Notes: a model not told the origin generated them from the letters alone. Counted from the stretch's first letter, positions 8,957-18,436 are shown. The stretch is 64,000 bases of DNA from Exiguobacterium sibiricum 7-3 (GCF_000620865.1 NZ_KK211190.1:2245971-2309970); one strand, 5' to 3'. Program-made: numbers and translations.

Positions 8957-10486
8957 TTAGTGTGTTTCCTTTGTCCGATTGATCCGTCGTCGATGGACGA
9001 ATAAAATGATTAAGGCAAGGATTGGAGCGATTGATCCAATCGCAACGAGCGAGACCCAATTGACCTGTGAACGTTCCACGACATATCCGTTCGCGCTGCT
9101 CGCATCGAGCGTCACTTCATAGGCATCTCCGTCTTGACGTACCACGTCAGAGAACAACAATCCCCGAAGGCGTTGATCATCACCGATTTCTGATGCTTTC
9201 ACACGCAACGTCGTTTTCTTTTCCCCTAAATTGATGGCATATAAGACAGACTGGTCTTTGGCTTTTCGTTCGAAGACAGCCATATGATCGGTTTTAGCCA
9301 CCAACCGTTGTTTCCCTGTTTCGAAAGCCGGATAGTTCTTACGCATCTTATTGAGCGTCTGTACATATTCCTGCATCTTATCGTTTTTATCAAATTCCAT
9401 CATCATTCGATTTCCCGGATCTTCTCCACCAGGCATCGCGACCTCTGTTCCTTGATAGACGATTGGCATACCGGGTGCTGCATACAAGGCGAACAAGGCT
9501 AAACGCAGTTGTCGTTCCTCATCAGCGGTCCCACCAATTTTTGCTTCCGTAATAAAGCGTTTCAAATCATGATTATCAATAAAGTTCGCTAGTGACATCG
9601 CTTTCGGATTAAACGTAGTATCTCGATTATAAACCGAATCCAGCTCTTCCGCTGAACCATTTTTGCGGGCGAACTGATCCTTGATCCCATAGTAAAACGG
9701 GAAGTTCGTCACGGAATCAAATCCTAATTTCGAATAGGTCGCAATCTTACGCGGATCACCGTCAAATACTTCGCCTAATAAAAAGAGATCCGGGTGCTCT
9801 TTTTTGACGGCCGGTATGAATGTTTTCCAAAAAGCCGGTGGCACGTGACGGACGGTATCGAGTCGGTAACCGTCGATTCCGGTCTCATCCACCCAGTAGT
9901 TCGCGACGTCAATCAAATACTTCACGACTTCTTTATTTTCTGTATTAAAGTCCGGTAAATCAAACAGCCAATTGTTCTCGACTTCCGCTTTATTGTTCCA
10001 GTTCATAATCGTCTGTTCTTTATGGAACCAGTCCGGTTTTTCTTTTACGAGCGGATGATTCGGACCTAAATGGTTAACGACTAAATCGAGCACCACTTTA
10101 AGATCACGTTTATGTGCTTCTTCGACCAGTGTTTTAAATTCTTCTTTTGTTCCGAAGTGCGGATCAATCTCATAATAATCGTCTGTCCAATACCCATGAT
10201 AACCATTTGGACGGTTCTTAAAGATGGGTGTCAGCCAAATCGATGTGAATCCTTCATCCTTGATGTAGTCCAAACGTTTCGTGACACCTGCCAAGTCACC
10301 GCCTTGGAAAGCTTTTGGATCGTTTGGATCTGCCTCTAAATCATTACTTTTGTCACCGTTCTCAAACCGGTCGACCATGATGAAATACATTCGTTCTTTT
10401 TCCCACCCTGCAGCTTCGCTTGTCTGCGGAAACATTCCGATAGACAAGAGAAGCGGCAAGAGGAGAAGCATCACGCCTCGTCTCAT
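8957..10486 (-). CDS. Secreted, membrane-anchored alpha-amylase (GH13)
   Basis: 509 residues. A signal peptide (about 1-25, ending near SEA-A) is followed by a GH13 catalytic barrel with nucleophile D210 (DGYRLDTVRH), acid/base E239 (LLGEVFDG) and D307 (FIDNHD). A beta domain follows, and a C-terminal transmembrane helix (about 476-498) ends in a basic tail RRRINR. The enzyme is therefore expected to work outside the cell while tethered to the membrane. It lies 23 bases after malG in the transporter operon, so its products can pass directly to MalE. The ribosome binding site is AAGGGGGAA. Confidence 0.9.
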   Translation of the reverse strand: MRRGVMLLLLPLLLSIGMFPQTSEAAGWEKERMYFIMVDRFENGDKSNDLEADPNDPKAFQGGDLAGVTKRLDYIKDEGFTSIWLTPIFKNRPNGYHGYWTDDYYEIDPHFGTKEEFKTLVEEAHKRDLKVVLDLVVNHLGPNHPLVKEKPDWFHKEQTIMNWNNKAEVENNWLFDLPDFNTENKEVVKYLIDVANYWVDETGIDGYRLDTVRHVPPAFWKTFIPAVKKEHPDLFLLGEVFDGDPRKIATYSKLGFDSVTNFPFYYGIKDQFARKNGSAEELDSVYNRDTTFNPKAMSLANFIDNHDLKRFITEAKIGGTADEERQLRLALFALYAAPGMPIVYQGTEVAMPGGEDPGNRMMMEFDKNDKMQEYVQTLNKMRKNYPAFETGKQRLVAKTDHMAVFERKAKDQSVLYAINLGEKKTTLRVKASEIGDDQRLRGLLFSDVVRQDGDAYEVTLDASSANGYVVERSQVNWVSLVAIGSIAPILALIILFVHRRRINRTKETH

Positions 10487-10509
10487 GCCGCTGATTCCCC
10501 CTTGATTGA

Positions 10510-11343
10510 TTAACCTTTCGTTCCACCTGCCGTCAATCCAGATACGAAGAAACGCTGGAAGGCGAAGAACAGAAGAACGATTGGTACTGCTGATAATACG
10601 GCACCTGCCGCAAACAATGTGAAGTTGTTATCGAATTGCTCCGAAACCATGTTGTACAGTCCAACAGCAAGTGTCTGTTTCTCCGGTGAACGGAGAACAA
10701 GTGACGCCAGGATAAAGTCGTTGAACGGTGCCATGAAGTTGAACAAAGCAATAACAGCAACCATTGGTTTTGCAAGTGGAAGAATGATCTGCCAGAAAAT
10801 CCGAAGATGTCCTGCTCCATCCATCCGTGCCGCTTCATCCAGTTCTTTTGGTATTGTATCAAAATATCCTTTCGCAAGATACGTGTTCATCGGAATCGCT
10901 CCCCCTGCATACAGGAGAATCAATGCCAAATGCGTATCAAACAATTGCAACATGTTCAACAGAACGTAAATCGCGATGATTGCAACAAATTGCGGAACCA
11001 TCTGCAGTACGAGGAACAGGATCAATGAATTTTTACGTCCGACGAACCGGTAACGTGAAAAGATATAACCTGTCAACGTAATCAATGCGACTGAGACGAC
11101 CATTGTAATGACAGCGATTTTGATGGTGTTCAAATACCACATGCCATAATCCGTTTGTGTTGCATCAAATAAATCAAAGTAATGGATTAATGTCGGATTG
11201 CTTGGGAAGATATCCGAAGTGATGCTTTTCCCCGGGTTAAGCGATGTGCCGACAACCCATAAGAGTGGATACACGATAATTATCGAGGCGATCGTCAAAA
11301 TGAGGTATGACAACGCCATATTGATTCGGTTTTGTTTTCTCAT
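10510..11343 (-). CDS. malG: Maltodextrin ABC transporter permease MalG/MdxG-like
   Basis: 277 residues with six predicted membrane helices. The cytoplasmic EAA loop, ELDEAARMDGAGHLRIFWQI, contacts the ATPase. Its ATG overlaps the malF stop codon (TAATG), indicating coupled translation. It forms the import channel with MalF for maltodextrins delivered by MalE. No ATPase gene is present nearby; in Bacillus a shared MsmX-type ATPase serves such importers, and the same is inferred here. Confidence 0.92.
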   Translation of the reverse strand: MRKQNRINMALSYLILTIASIIIVYPLLWVVGTSLNPGKSITSDIFPSNPTLIHYFDLFDATQTDYGMWYLNTIKIAVITMVVSVALITLTGYIFSRYRFVGRKNSLILFLVLQMVPQFVAIIAIYVLLNMLQLFDTHLALILLYAGGAIPMNTYLAKGYFDTIPKELDEAARMDGAGHLRIFWQIILPLAKPMVAVIALFNFMAPFNDFILASLVLRSPEKQTLAVGLYNMVSEQFDNNFTLFAAGAVLSAVPIVLLFFAFQRFFVSGLTAGGTKG

Positions 11344-12695
11344 TAGATCATATCCTCATCTTTGAATGATTTTGAACGTTTAAACTGAATGACTGCAATC
11401 GTCATGATGAAGAACGAAAGCACGAGTGTAATCGCCGCGGCAAATCCGTATTGCGGATTCGAACCAAGCGAGAGTTTGTAAATCCAGGAGATCAAGATAT
11501 CCGTTCCGCCGGCCGACTGACCCGGAACAGCCGGTCCCCCGTTGTTAAAGAGATAGATGATGTTGAAGTTGTTGAAGTTAAATGTATATTGCGTAATCAA
11601 GATTGGAGCTGTCGCAAATAAGATCATCGGTAATGTGATCAGGCGGAATTTTTCACCTGAAGTCGCACCGTCAATCGTTGCCGCTTCGTATAAATCTTCT
11701 GGAATCGACTGCAGAATCCCCGTCGTCAATGTCATGATGTAAGGGAAACCGAGCCACCACTGAATTCCGATCAAAGCAAGCTTCGTATACGTCGGATCTG
11801 TCATCCACTCGACACCGCTATCAAGGCCGATGGCAGGAAGCAATGTCGTATTAAAGACACCAAATGTCTCATTGAACATCGAACGGAAAATCAAAATCGT
11901 GATAAATGCCGGTACAGCCCACGATAGGATTAAAATCGAACGGAAGAAACGTTTTCCTTTTAGTCCTTTTTGATTTAACAAGACGGCAAGACCAATCCCA
12001 ATCGCAATGACACCAGTTGTCGAAGCAACAGTCCAGACGAGCGTCCATCCTAAGACACTGACGAACGTGTCACGGAAGATATCGACCGTAAAGATGTTCA
12101 GGAAGTTTTGAATCCCGATCCAGTCGACAAGCTTTGCAGGCGGTGAGTTGTTGAACTTATAGTTTGTAAAGGCAATCAAAAACGTGAAAATCAAGGGTAA
12201 GACGACCGTGAAGACTAGGAGAACCAACGATGGAATCAGCATGGCATACGGGAATCCATTGTCTCGGAAGTTCCGCAGCTGCATTTTCAAAGAAGGTACT
12301 TCTAATTCCAAATCACGGAGCTTACCGATTCGATACGCATCGATAAAGTTCCAGACGTAAATGGCGATACCAAACACAAGCAGAATCAATGCAATGATTC
12401 CCTCGACCATCAAGAAGATCGAGTGATCCCCCCTTACGCCTGCTACCTCACCGAGTGTAATCAATCCCCAGATCGCTCCGCGATCTCCAGGACCGTTCCC
12501 AGCACCTTTAAAAAACAGTTCGAAGTTAACTAAAAAATATGACAGAACGACGATAAAGAATGTCGCACCCTTTAAAAATTGTTTGTTGTACAGTTGTCCC
12601 ATTCCTGGAACGATCGATATCGCTGCTGCAATCGTCCGGTGATTCGTTTTTGGCTTTGGTGTTTTCGTGGGTTGTGGTGTCGCAATGGCCGCCAT
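11343..12695 (-). CDS. malF: Maltodextrin ABC transporter permease MalF/MdxF-like
   Basis: About 450 residues. A Pro/Lys/Thr-rich N-terminus precedes two N-terminal helices and a six-helix permease core with EAA loop DLYEAATIDGATSGEKFRLI. The frame is open to 12770, but AAAGGAGAAC just upstream of 12695 sets the start at the ATG beginning MAAIATPQP. The downstream end overlaps malG. A hairpin between malE and malF (12757-12780) may lower permease expression relative to the binding protein. Confidence 0.9.
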   Translation of the reverse strand: MAAIATPQPTKTPKPKTNHRTIAAAISIVPGMGQLYNKQFLKGATFFIVVLSYFLVNFELFFKGAGNGPGDRGAIWGLITLGEVAGVRGDHSIFLMVEGIIALILLVFGIAIYVWNFIDAYRIGKLRDLELEVPSLKMQLRNFRDNGFPYAMLIPSLVLLVFTVVLPLIFTFLIAFTNYKFNNSPPAKLVDWIGIQNFLNIFTVDIFRDTFVSVLGWTLVWTVASTTGVIAIGIGLAVLLNQKGLKGKRFFRSILILSWAVPAFITILIFRSMFNETFGVFNTTLLPAIGLDSGVEWMTDPTYTKLALIGIQWWLGFPYIMTLTTGILQSIPEDLYEAATIDGATSGEKFRLITLPMILFATAPILITQYTFNFNNFNIIYLFNNGGPAVPGQSAGGTDILISWIYKLSLGSNPQYGFAAAITLVLSFFIMTIAVIQFKRSKSFKDEDMI

Positions 12696-12756
12696 CGTCT
12701 GTTCTCCTTTCCAAAGGTCATGTCTGACCTCAGGCTTCTCTTCCAACCATAAAGAT

Positions 12757-12780
12757 AAGGGGGAATCCAAGATCCCCCTT
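12757..12780 (-). other. Intercistronic hairpin between malE and malF
   Basis: Perfect 8-bp stem AAGGGGGA/TCCCCCTT with an 8-nt loop, lying after the malE stop codon and before the malF ribosome binding site. On the reverse strand it is followed by ATCTTT rather than a long T run. It looks more like an mRNA-processing or partial attenuation hairpin than a full terminator. Confidence 0.65.
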
Positions 12781-12810
12781 TCTTTAATTCTGTGTCAGTG
12801 ATTCAGTTGA

Positions 12811-14076
12811 TTATTGATTGTTTGCTTCGATTTGTTGCTTGATTTGTTTTACAGCGTCATCAGCTGATTTTTGTGCATCTTGTTTGTTTGTAGCAACGAG
12901 TTGAAGTGCTGCTGCCATCGGCTCCCAAACTTGACCCATCTCAGCGATGTTCGGCATTGGTACACCGTCTTTAGACTGTGCGAAGACGGCTGCTGCCACT
13001 TCGTTATCTTTGATTGTTGCATCTTCTTGAAGTGAAGTGACCGGTGGGATTTCATTGTATTTCTCAAACATCGCTTTCGCGTTTTCTTCGCCAGTCAGTG
13101 ACGCGAGGAACTTTTCTGCCCATTCTTGGTTTTCAGAGTAAGCTGAAACAGCATACGTCTTAACACCTACGAATGTTTTAATCGCTTCACCGTTTGGAAG
13201 CTTCGGAAGTGCTGAAGCACCTAAGTTGATGCCTTTTTCTTTATAGCTTGCGACTGCCCATGGTCCGTTCATGACTGCGACTGCTTTCTTGTCGCCGAAC
13301 AATTGGTCCATTGCTTGACCACCGCCACCGCCAATCAAACCTTTCGGGAAGAGTCCTTCTTTGTACCATTTACCGATGTAATCCATTCCTTCAACTGCAC
13401 CCTTGTTATTGAGACCGATGTCAGCAGGATCAAGTTTTCCACCGTTTTCTTTAAAGACGTACCCACCGTATCCACCGATTGGACCGTGTGCGAAGTAGAA
13501 GTTATCCCAAAGTGCGAGGAAACCGTATTTCCCGTCTTTTTTCTGTTCTGTTGAAATTTTGTATAGGTCATCCATTGAAGCCGGTGCTTCTTTTAACTCA
13601 TCTTTGTTGAAAAGAAGAATCGGTGTTTCGACAGCTTTAGGATAGCCGTAAACTTTACCGTCAAATGTAACGGCAGATTTAGCTGTATCGATGAAAGGTT
13701 CGAGTGCTTTTTCACCGTCTTTGAGTTCAGCAATCAACCCTTGGTCAACGACTGTTCCGATTTGATCATGTGGAAGAAGAATGATGTCCGGACCTTTTCC
13801 TGCTGGACCATCAAGAGCGACTTTCTTTTGTTGATCCGTCATTTTAACTTCTTTGACTTCAACTTTGACGCCTTCTTTTTCTTCAAATGCTTTAGCAGCG
13901 GCTTTAGTTGTTTCCGCTTTTTCTGTATCTTCCCAAATCACGATTTTAGTTGGTTTTTTACCGCCTTCTGAACTTGTATCAGAAGAACCTGAATCCGTTC
14001 CACCACCACATGCTGCAAGAGCACCGATTGCCATGACAGATACTGAAAGACCTGCTACTAATTTTTTGATTTCCAT
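12811..14076 (-). CDS. malE: Maltodextrin-binding lipoprotein MalE/MdxE-like
   Basis: 421 residues. A lipoprotein signal peptide has its lipobox LAAC at residues 20-23 (C23 acylated), followed by a Gly/Ser-rich linker and a family 1 solute-binding fold. The segment KIVIWEDTEKAE begins the mature domain. It captures maltodextrins outside the membrane and delivers them to MalFG. It is the first gene of the operon, with a GGGGAGG ribosome binding site and a well-formed promoter with overlapping operators upstream. Confidence 0.93.
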   Translation of the reverse strand: MEIKKLVAGLSVSVMAIGALAACGGGTDSGSSDTSSEGGKKPTKIVIWEDTEKAETTKAAAKAFEEKEGVKVEVKEVKMTDQQKKVALDGPAGKGPDIILLPHDQIGTVVDQGLIAELKDGEKALEPFIDTAKSAVTFDGKVYGYPKAVETPILLFNKDELKEAPASMDDLYKISTEQKKDGKYGFLALWDNFYFAHGPIGGYGGYVFKENGGKLDPADIGLNNKGAVEGMDYIGKWYKEGLFPKGLIGGGGGQAMDQLFGDKKAVAVMNGPWAVASYKEKGINLGASALPKLPNGEAIKTFVGVKTYAVSAYSENQEWAEKFLASLTGEENAKAMFEKYNEIPPVTSLQEDATIKDNEVAAAVFAQSKDGVPMPNIAEMGQVWEPMAAALQLVATNKQDAQKSADDAVKQIKQQIEANNQ

Positions 14077-14177
14077 GTTCGAAAATTCCTCCCCAAGTTA
14101 ACGTACGAATGATAAGTTCTGATGCACAACGTTTGCATAAAGGCACAACCATTTTCTCATGATAACAACCGAGCGGT

Positions 14178-14248
14178 TGTAAGCGTTTTATGAAAACGTT
14201 TGCATCACCTTTACATTTTTATTATACAATCTAAAATCCTTTTGACAA
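14178..14248 (-). promoter_or_regulatory. malE operon promoter with operators
   Basis: Reverse strand: -35 TTGTCA (14243-14248), 16-nt spacer, perfect -10 TATAAT (14221-14226). Just downstream are TGCAAACGTTTTCA (14191-14204) and the overlapping weaker site 14178-14191. Both are LacI/CcpA-type palindromes placed to block early elongation. A further partial site, GCACAACGTTTGCA, is at 14124-14137. Confidence 0.75.
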
Positions 14249-14342
14249 GTCCTTTTCTTTAAATATTTCCTTACATTCAAAAAAGATTTCCGAAAAGTAT
14301 TCTTAACAAACGATTCGATGCATTAGTAAAATCATTTTAAAA

Positions 14343-14509
14343 AGAAAACGTTTACATTCATTCCGTTTGCACAACTAAGTGCAATCGATTGCGCTAATAT
14401 GGAAGGATTCCCTGTCCGCCTTGTTTTTTCTGGAATTCCAATTGACTTTAAGAAAGCGCTTCACTATTCTTAGGTCGAGGACAATTATATTAGAATGCAA
14501 GCGATTGCA
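14343..14509 (+). promoter_or_regulatory. Neopullulanase promoter with CcpA cre site and LacI-type operators
   Basis: Forward strand: -35 TTGACT (14442-14447), 17-nt spacer, -10 TATTCT (14465-14470). A cre-like AGAAAGCGCTTCAC (14451-14464) fills the spacer. LacI-type operators TGCAATCGATTGCG (14380-14393) and TGCAAGCGATTGCA (14496-14509) flank the promoter, and a weaker AGAAAACGTTTACA is at 14343-14356. Two sites about 116 bases apart on either side of the promoter would allow looping. Confidence 0.75.
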
Positions 14510-14526
14510 CATAGGGAGTGACCAAA

Positions 14527-16314
14527 ATGCTGAAAGAAGCTGTTTTCCACCGCGCGATGTCACCGTTCGTCTATAAGTATGATGACAAAACGATTCATGT
14601 TCGATTGCAGACGAAAAAAAATGATGTGGATCACGTCGATCTTATTTGGGGAGATCCGTATGATTGGCATACTGAAAACCCGGATGATGCCGATTGGAAT
14701 TTTGATCCGTCCAAATCAAACTATTGGAATACTTTCGAAACTCCTATGAAACGGAGCGGGTCAGATGAGTTGTTCGATTATTGGTTCATTGATGTCGTGC
14801 CTCCTTTTCGCCGTCTGCGCTACGGATTCCGGCTCCATGATGGACATTCGAGCCAAGTGTTTACCGAACGTGGTTGGTTTGATGAAAAACCGTTAGATGA
14901 TACCGGATATTACTTCTGTGTACCTTATTTAAACAAAGTTGATGTCTTCCATGCTCCGGACTGGGTCAAGGATACGGTTTGGTATCAAATATTCCCCGAC
15001 CGCTTTGCCAATGGAGATTCAAGCAATGATCCTGCCGGTACTCTTCCTTGGAACAGTACTGCACCTACAACGACAAATCTGTTCGGTGGCGATTTCCAGG
15101 GGGTCATTGATCAAATCGATTACTTAGTTGATCTTGGAATCACCGGTATCTATTTCTGCCCGATTTTTGAAGCCAAGTCCAATCATAAATATGACACGAT
15201 TGATTATCTAGAAATCGATCCCCAGTTCGGAACAAAAGAAAAGTTCAAGGAAATGGTTGATTTACTGCACGAAAACGGTATTCGGATCATGCTCGATGCC
15301 GTTTTTAACCATGCCGGTTTCCATCATAAAGCATTTGCCGACATTCGGGAACACGGTAGCAATTCTTCTTACCGGGACTGGTTCCACCTCCGGAACTTCC
15401 CGCTCGTAACCGAGCCGATGCCAAACTATGATACGTTTGCATTTGTTCCGGAAATGCCGAAGTTCAATACGGAAAACCCGGAAGTGAAAGCATACTTACT
15501 CCATGTCGCCCGTTACTGGGTCGAAGAATTCGGAATCGACGGCTGGCGTCTTGATGTTGCCAACGAAGTCGATCATGCCTTCTGGCGTGATTTCCGTTCT
15601 GTCGTTAAAGAAGTGAATCCGGAGACGTATATTCTCGGAGAAATTTGGCATGACTCACAGGAGTGGTTGCTCGGTGATCAATTTGATGCCGTCATGAACT
15701 ATCCGTTCACGAATGCTGCGCTCAATTTCTTTGCACTCGATAAAACATCCGCTTCTGCCTATGCCAACGACATGTCGCATGTCCTATTTTCGAACACGGT
15801 CAATGTCAACGAAGTGACGTTTAACTTGATTGGTTCACATGATACGCCACGTGCCTTGACGCGTGCCGGAAACGATAAAAATAAGATGCGCCTGCTGCTG
15901 TTATCCATGCTGACATTCTCCGGAAGCCCGGTCATCTATTATGGAGATGAAATCGGACTAGATGGTGATCAAGATCCAGGTTGCCGGAAATGCATGCCGT
16001 GGAATCCGGAAGAGCAGGATTTGAACCTACTGATGTACACGAAACATTTACTTCAGTTGCGAAAGCAGCATAAGACACTTGCCAATCACGGGCATATCTC
16101 ATTCGTCCATGCCGACGATGAAACGAATACCATCATCATGCGCCGTATGAGTCAAGACGGGACATATTACGTCTACTTTAATAACTCCAATCATCAAACT
16201 ACGATTCCAGCTCCTCAATCTGGTCAAGGAATGGATCTCTTTTCAAACACGCCGCTTTCTTCATTAGAGGTGACGCTCGCTCCATATACCGGAACAATCA
16301 TTCAAGTAATTTGA
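14527..16314 (+). CDS. Cytosolic neopullulanase/cyclomaltodextrinase (GH13_20)
   Basis: 595 residues and no signal peptide. An N-terminal CBM34-like domain (about 1-120) precedes a GH13 barrel with nucleophile D343 (DGWRLDVANE), acid/base E372 (ILGEIWHD) and D439 (LIGSHD). It hydrolyses imported dextrins and cyclodextrins to maltose, the substrate of MalP. A GTG at 14518 is in frame, but AGGGAGTG at 14513-14520 is the ribosome binding site of the ATG at 14527. It is transcribed divergently from malE and shares the same operator type. Confidence 0.92.
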   Translation: MLKEAVFHRAMSPFVYKYDDKTIHVRLQTKKNDVDHVDLIWGDPYDWHTENPDDADWNFDPSKSNYWNTFETPMKRSGSDELFDYWFIDVVPPFRRLRYGFRLHDGHSSQVFTERGWFDEKPLDDTGYYFCVPYLNKVDVFHAPDWVKDTVWYQIFPDRFANGDSSNDPAGTLPWNSTAPTTTNLFGGDFQGVIDQIDYLVDLGITGIYFCPIFEAKSNHKYDTIDYLEIDPQFGTKEKFKEMVDLLHENGIRIMLDAVFNHAGFHHKAFADIREHGSNSSYRDWFHLRNFPLVTEPMPNYDTFAFVPEMPKFNTENPEVKAYLLHVARYWVEEFGIDGWRLDVANEVDHAFWRDFRSVVKEVNPETYILGEIWHDSQEWLLGDQFDAVMNYPFTNAALNFFALDKTSASAYANDMSHVLFSNTVNVNEVTFNLIGSHDTPRALTRAGNDKNKMRLLLLSMLTFSGSPVIYYGDEIGLDGDQDPGCRKCMPWNPEEQDLNLLMYTKHLLQLRKQHKTLANHGHISFVHADDETNTIIMRRMSQDGTYYVYFNNSNHQTTIPAPQSGQGMDLFSNTPLSSLEVTLAPYTGTIIQVI

Positions 16315-16320
16315 TTTTCA

Positions 16321-16360
16321 GACAGCCTTTTTGCTCAATAGCAAAAAGACTGTCTTTTTT
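16321..16360 (+). terminator. Terminator after the neopullulanase gene
   Basis: Stem GACAG...TTTTTGCT / AGCAAAAA...CTGTC with a CAAT loop, followed by TTTTTT. Confidence 0.85.
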
Positions 16361-16431
16361 CATTTCTGTTACAAGCCAATTAAGGCTTTTGATTTAGGGT
16401 AAAGAGGAAAGAAAGGGGGGAATACTCTCTC

Positions 16432-17583
16432 ATGGAAATATTTCTTTATGCGGGGTTGATTCTGATTGGCTTATTCGCAGTCAGTTATCTCAGTGAACGG
16501 TTTCATCTCCCGAGCATTCTTGCCTTCATCCTGATCGGAATTGTACTTGGCCTTTACTACGATTTGCCGGAAGAGTTAAAGCTGGGTGGGGAAGCTGGCA
16601 TCATCGTCTTGTTTTTCCTGTTAGGTCTAAAGTTTTCTGTCGCTGACTTATTAATCCAGTTTCGGAATATTTGGAAAGCAGGACTGATTGATCTTATCCT
16701 GTCGTTTGGCGGTACCTTCCTCTTGACCTTGGCCTTTGGGTTTTCCGTACCCGAGGCGTTTTTAATTGGTTGTGTCCTTTATGCAACAAGTTCATCGATT
16801 TCCGCTCGTCTGCTCGACCGGGAGCCAGACAAACACAAAGACGTGAATCGGTTTGTCCTCTCGTTACTCATCTTTGAAGATTTGGCGGCACCCCTTTTAT
16901 TAACAAGTGCCCCGTTTGTTCTCGGAACACAAGAGTTCACCTTCGTAAAAGTCGGAACGATTTTTCTTGGATTTATTTTCTTATTCAGTGCATTGATTTT
17001 TTTAACGGTCTTCATCCGCCAAAAATCGAGAGTCGTCGACTCCCTTTATCGGCACCCGGACGCCGGGATCGGAATCATCGGATTAATTTTGACTTTCTCA
17101 GGAATTGGAATCATGTTTGGGTTGTCCGAAGTCCTTGGTGCGTTCATCGTCGGGATTTTACTAACTGAAATCAAAGAGACACGTTATTTGAAAAGACTAG
17201 TCACACCATTCCAAGATTTACTGTTACCTTTATTCTTCATTTCGTTCGGGATGTCGTTTGAGATGACGGAAGGACTTCCATTAGACTGGTTTTTCTTTGC
17301 ATTAGTCGTTTGGGGACTTTTGTCGAAATTTCTTGTTGGTTTCCTGGGTGGACGATCGTTTGGACTCTCCAACTATCATGCGATTGAGTCCGGGTTTTGT
17401 TTAGGACCACGCGGAGAATTCTCGATTCTCTTCATCACGCTTGCTAGCGGAGCTTTCGTCACGTTAACTGGATTGTATATTTTCGTTTCTGCTTTCCTCG
17501 GAATCATTTTATTCAGAACCTCGACCGCATTAACGGATCGTACTCATGCAACCGCCCAAAAAATCAAACAGAAAATCAAATGA
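16432..17583 (+). CDS. CPA2-type cation/proton antiporter (membrane domain only)
   Basis: 383 residues with about twelve membrane helices over the whole length. It starts MEIFLYAGLILIGLFAVSYL and contains FFLLGLKFSVADL and the family-typical RGEFSILFI near the end. It resembles the membrane half of KefB/NhaS-type exchangers and lacks the C-terminal TrkA-N (RCK) regulatory domain seen in KefB. The ion (K+ or Na+) is not predictable. The ribosome binding site AAAGGGGGGAA lies upstream of the ATG. It is monocistronic. Confidence 0.85.
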   Translation: MEIFLYAGLILIGLFAVSYLSERFHLPSILAFILIGIVLGLYYDLPEELKLGGEAGIIVLFFLLGLKFSVADLLIQFRNIWKAGLIDLILSFGGTFLLTLAFGFSVPEAFLIGCVLYATSSSISARLLDREPDKHKDVNRFVLSLLIFEDLAAPLLLTSAPFVLGTQEFTFVKVGTIFLGFIFLFSALIFLTVFIRQKSRVVDSLYRHPDAGIGIIGLILTFSGIGIMFGLSEVLGAFIVGILLTEIKETRYLKRLVTPFQDLLLPLFFISFGMSFEMTEGLPLDWFFFALVVWGLLSKFLVGFLGGRSFGLSNYHAIESGFCLGPRGEFSILFITLASGAFVTLTGLYIFVSAFLGIILFRTSTALTDRTHATAQKIKQKIK

Positions 17584-17588
17584 ATGCT

Positions 17589-17627
17589 AAAAAGGACTTC
17601 CCGGCATCTTACCGGAAAGCCCTTTTT
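17589..17627. terminator. Terminator between convergent genes
   Basis: Stem AAAAAGG..CTT.CCGG / CCGGAAAG.CCTTTTT with a CATCTTA loop. It serves the antiporter (+) and the enoyl-CoA hydratase (-). Confidence 0.7.
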
Positions 17628-17643
17628 ATCTTCCATCATGTCA

Positions 17644-18417
17644 TCAACGCCCAATGAAGACGGGCGCTTTTTTTTCTAAAAAAGCTTGAACGGCTTGCTG
17701 ATGATCTTCTGTCTTTCCGGCACGGGATTGGTAAATGATCTCTTGAGCCAACATATCCTCGAGTGTCGATTCAGAGCTCGCTGTTTGTAATTGTTTGATA
17801 TACCCAATGACTTTCGTCGGCCGATTGGCAAGAAGTTTGGCAAAAGAAGCCACTTCCTGTTCAAACTGTTCGGCGGCAATGCTTTTCGTCACCAAATGGT
17901 AGTCGTACGCTTGTTGTGCCGTAATCGTTTCACCTAATAAGGCCAGTTCCAGTGCTTTAGCCGATCCAATCAACCGGGGTAAGAAGTACGGAGCACCGGC
18001 ATCTGGAACCAATCCGATATTGATGAAGCCGAGCGATAATTTTACATCATCCCGCACGATTCGGAAATCGCAGGCTAATGTCAGAGATAATCCTGCCCCC
18101 GCAGCGACACCATTAATGGCAGCGATAGTTGGTTTTTTCGTCGTCGCAAGTGCTCGAATGACTGGATGATAGTATTGTTTTAAGTATTCTCCATGATCCA
18201 TGCCAGGTTGAACGGTTTTTAAATCTTGTCCCGCACAAAATCCACGCCCGGCCCCTGTCAAAACGATAACCCGCACGTTATCATCTTGATTCGCCTCTTC
18301 GATGGACTCCGCTAATTCAGTTAAAAGTGTCGATGTAAGTGCATTTAGTCGTTCCGGACGTGACAACGTGATGGTCGCAACCTGCTCTGCAACGGTATAA
18401 CTGACTTCACTTTTCAT
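17644..18417 (-). CDS. Enoyl-CoA hydratase/isomerase (crotonase family)
   Basis: About 257 residues. Oxyanion-hole segments are GRGFCAGQDL and AAINGVAAGAGLSLTLA. The active-site region is GLVPDAGAPYFLPRL, where the PDAG aspartate resembles PaaG-type isomerases as well as beta-oxidation hydratases. The likely role is fatty-acid or phenylacetate-type CoA metabolism. The frame is open to 18447; GGAGGGG sets the start at the ATG at 18417. A FadR-like operator lies directly upstream, supporting a fatty-acid degradation role. Confidence 0.85.
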   Translation of the reverse strand: MKSEVSYTVAEQVATITLSRPERLNALTSTLLTELAESIEEANQDDNVRVIVLTGAGRGFCAGQDLKTVQPGMDHGEYLKQYYHPVIRALATTKKPTIAAINGVAAGAGLSLTLACDFRIVRDDVKLSLGFINIGLVPDAGAPYFLPRLIGSAKALELALLGETITAQQAYDYHLVTKSIAAEQFEQEVASFAKLLANRPTKVIGYIKQLQTASSESTLEDMLAQEIIYQSRAGKTEDHQQAVQAFLEKKAPVFIGR

Positions 18418-18436
18418 TCCATTCCCCTCCATTTCA

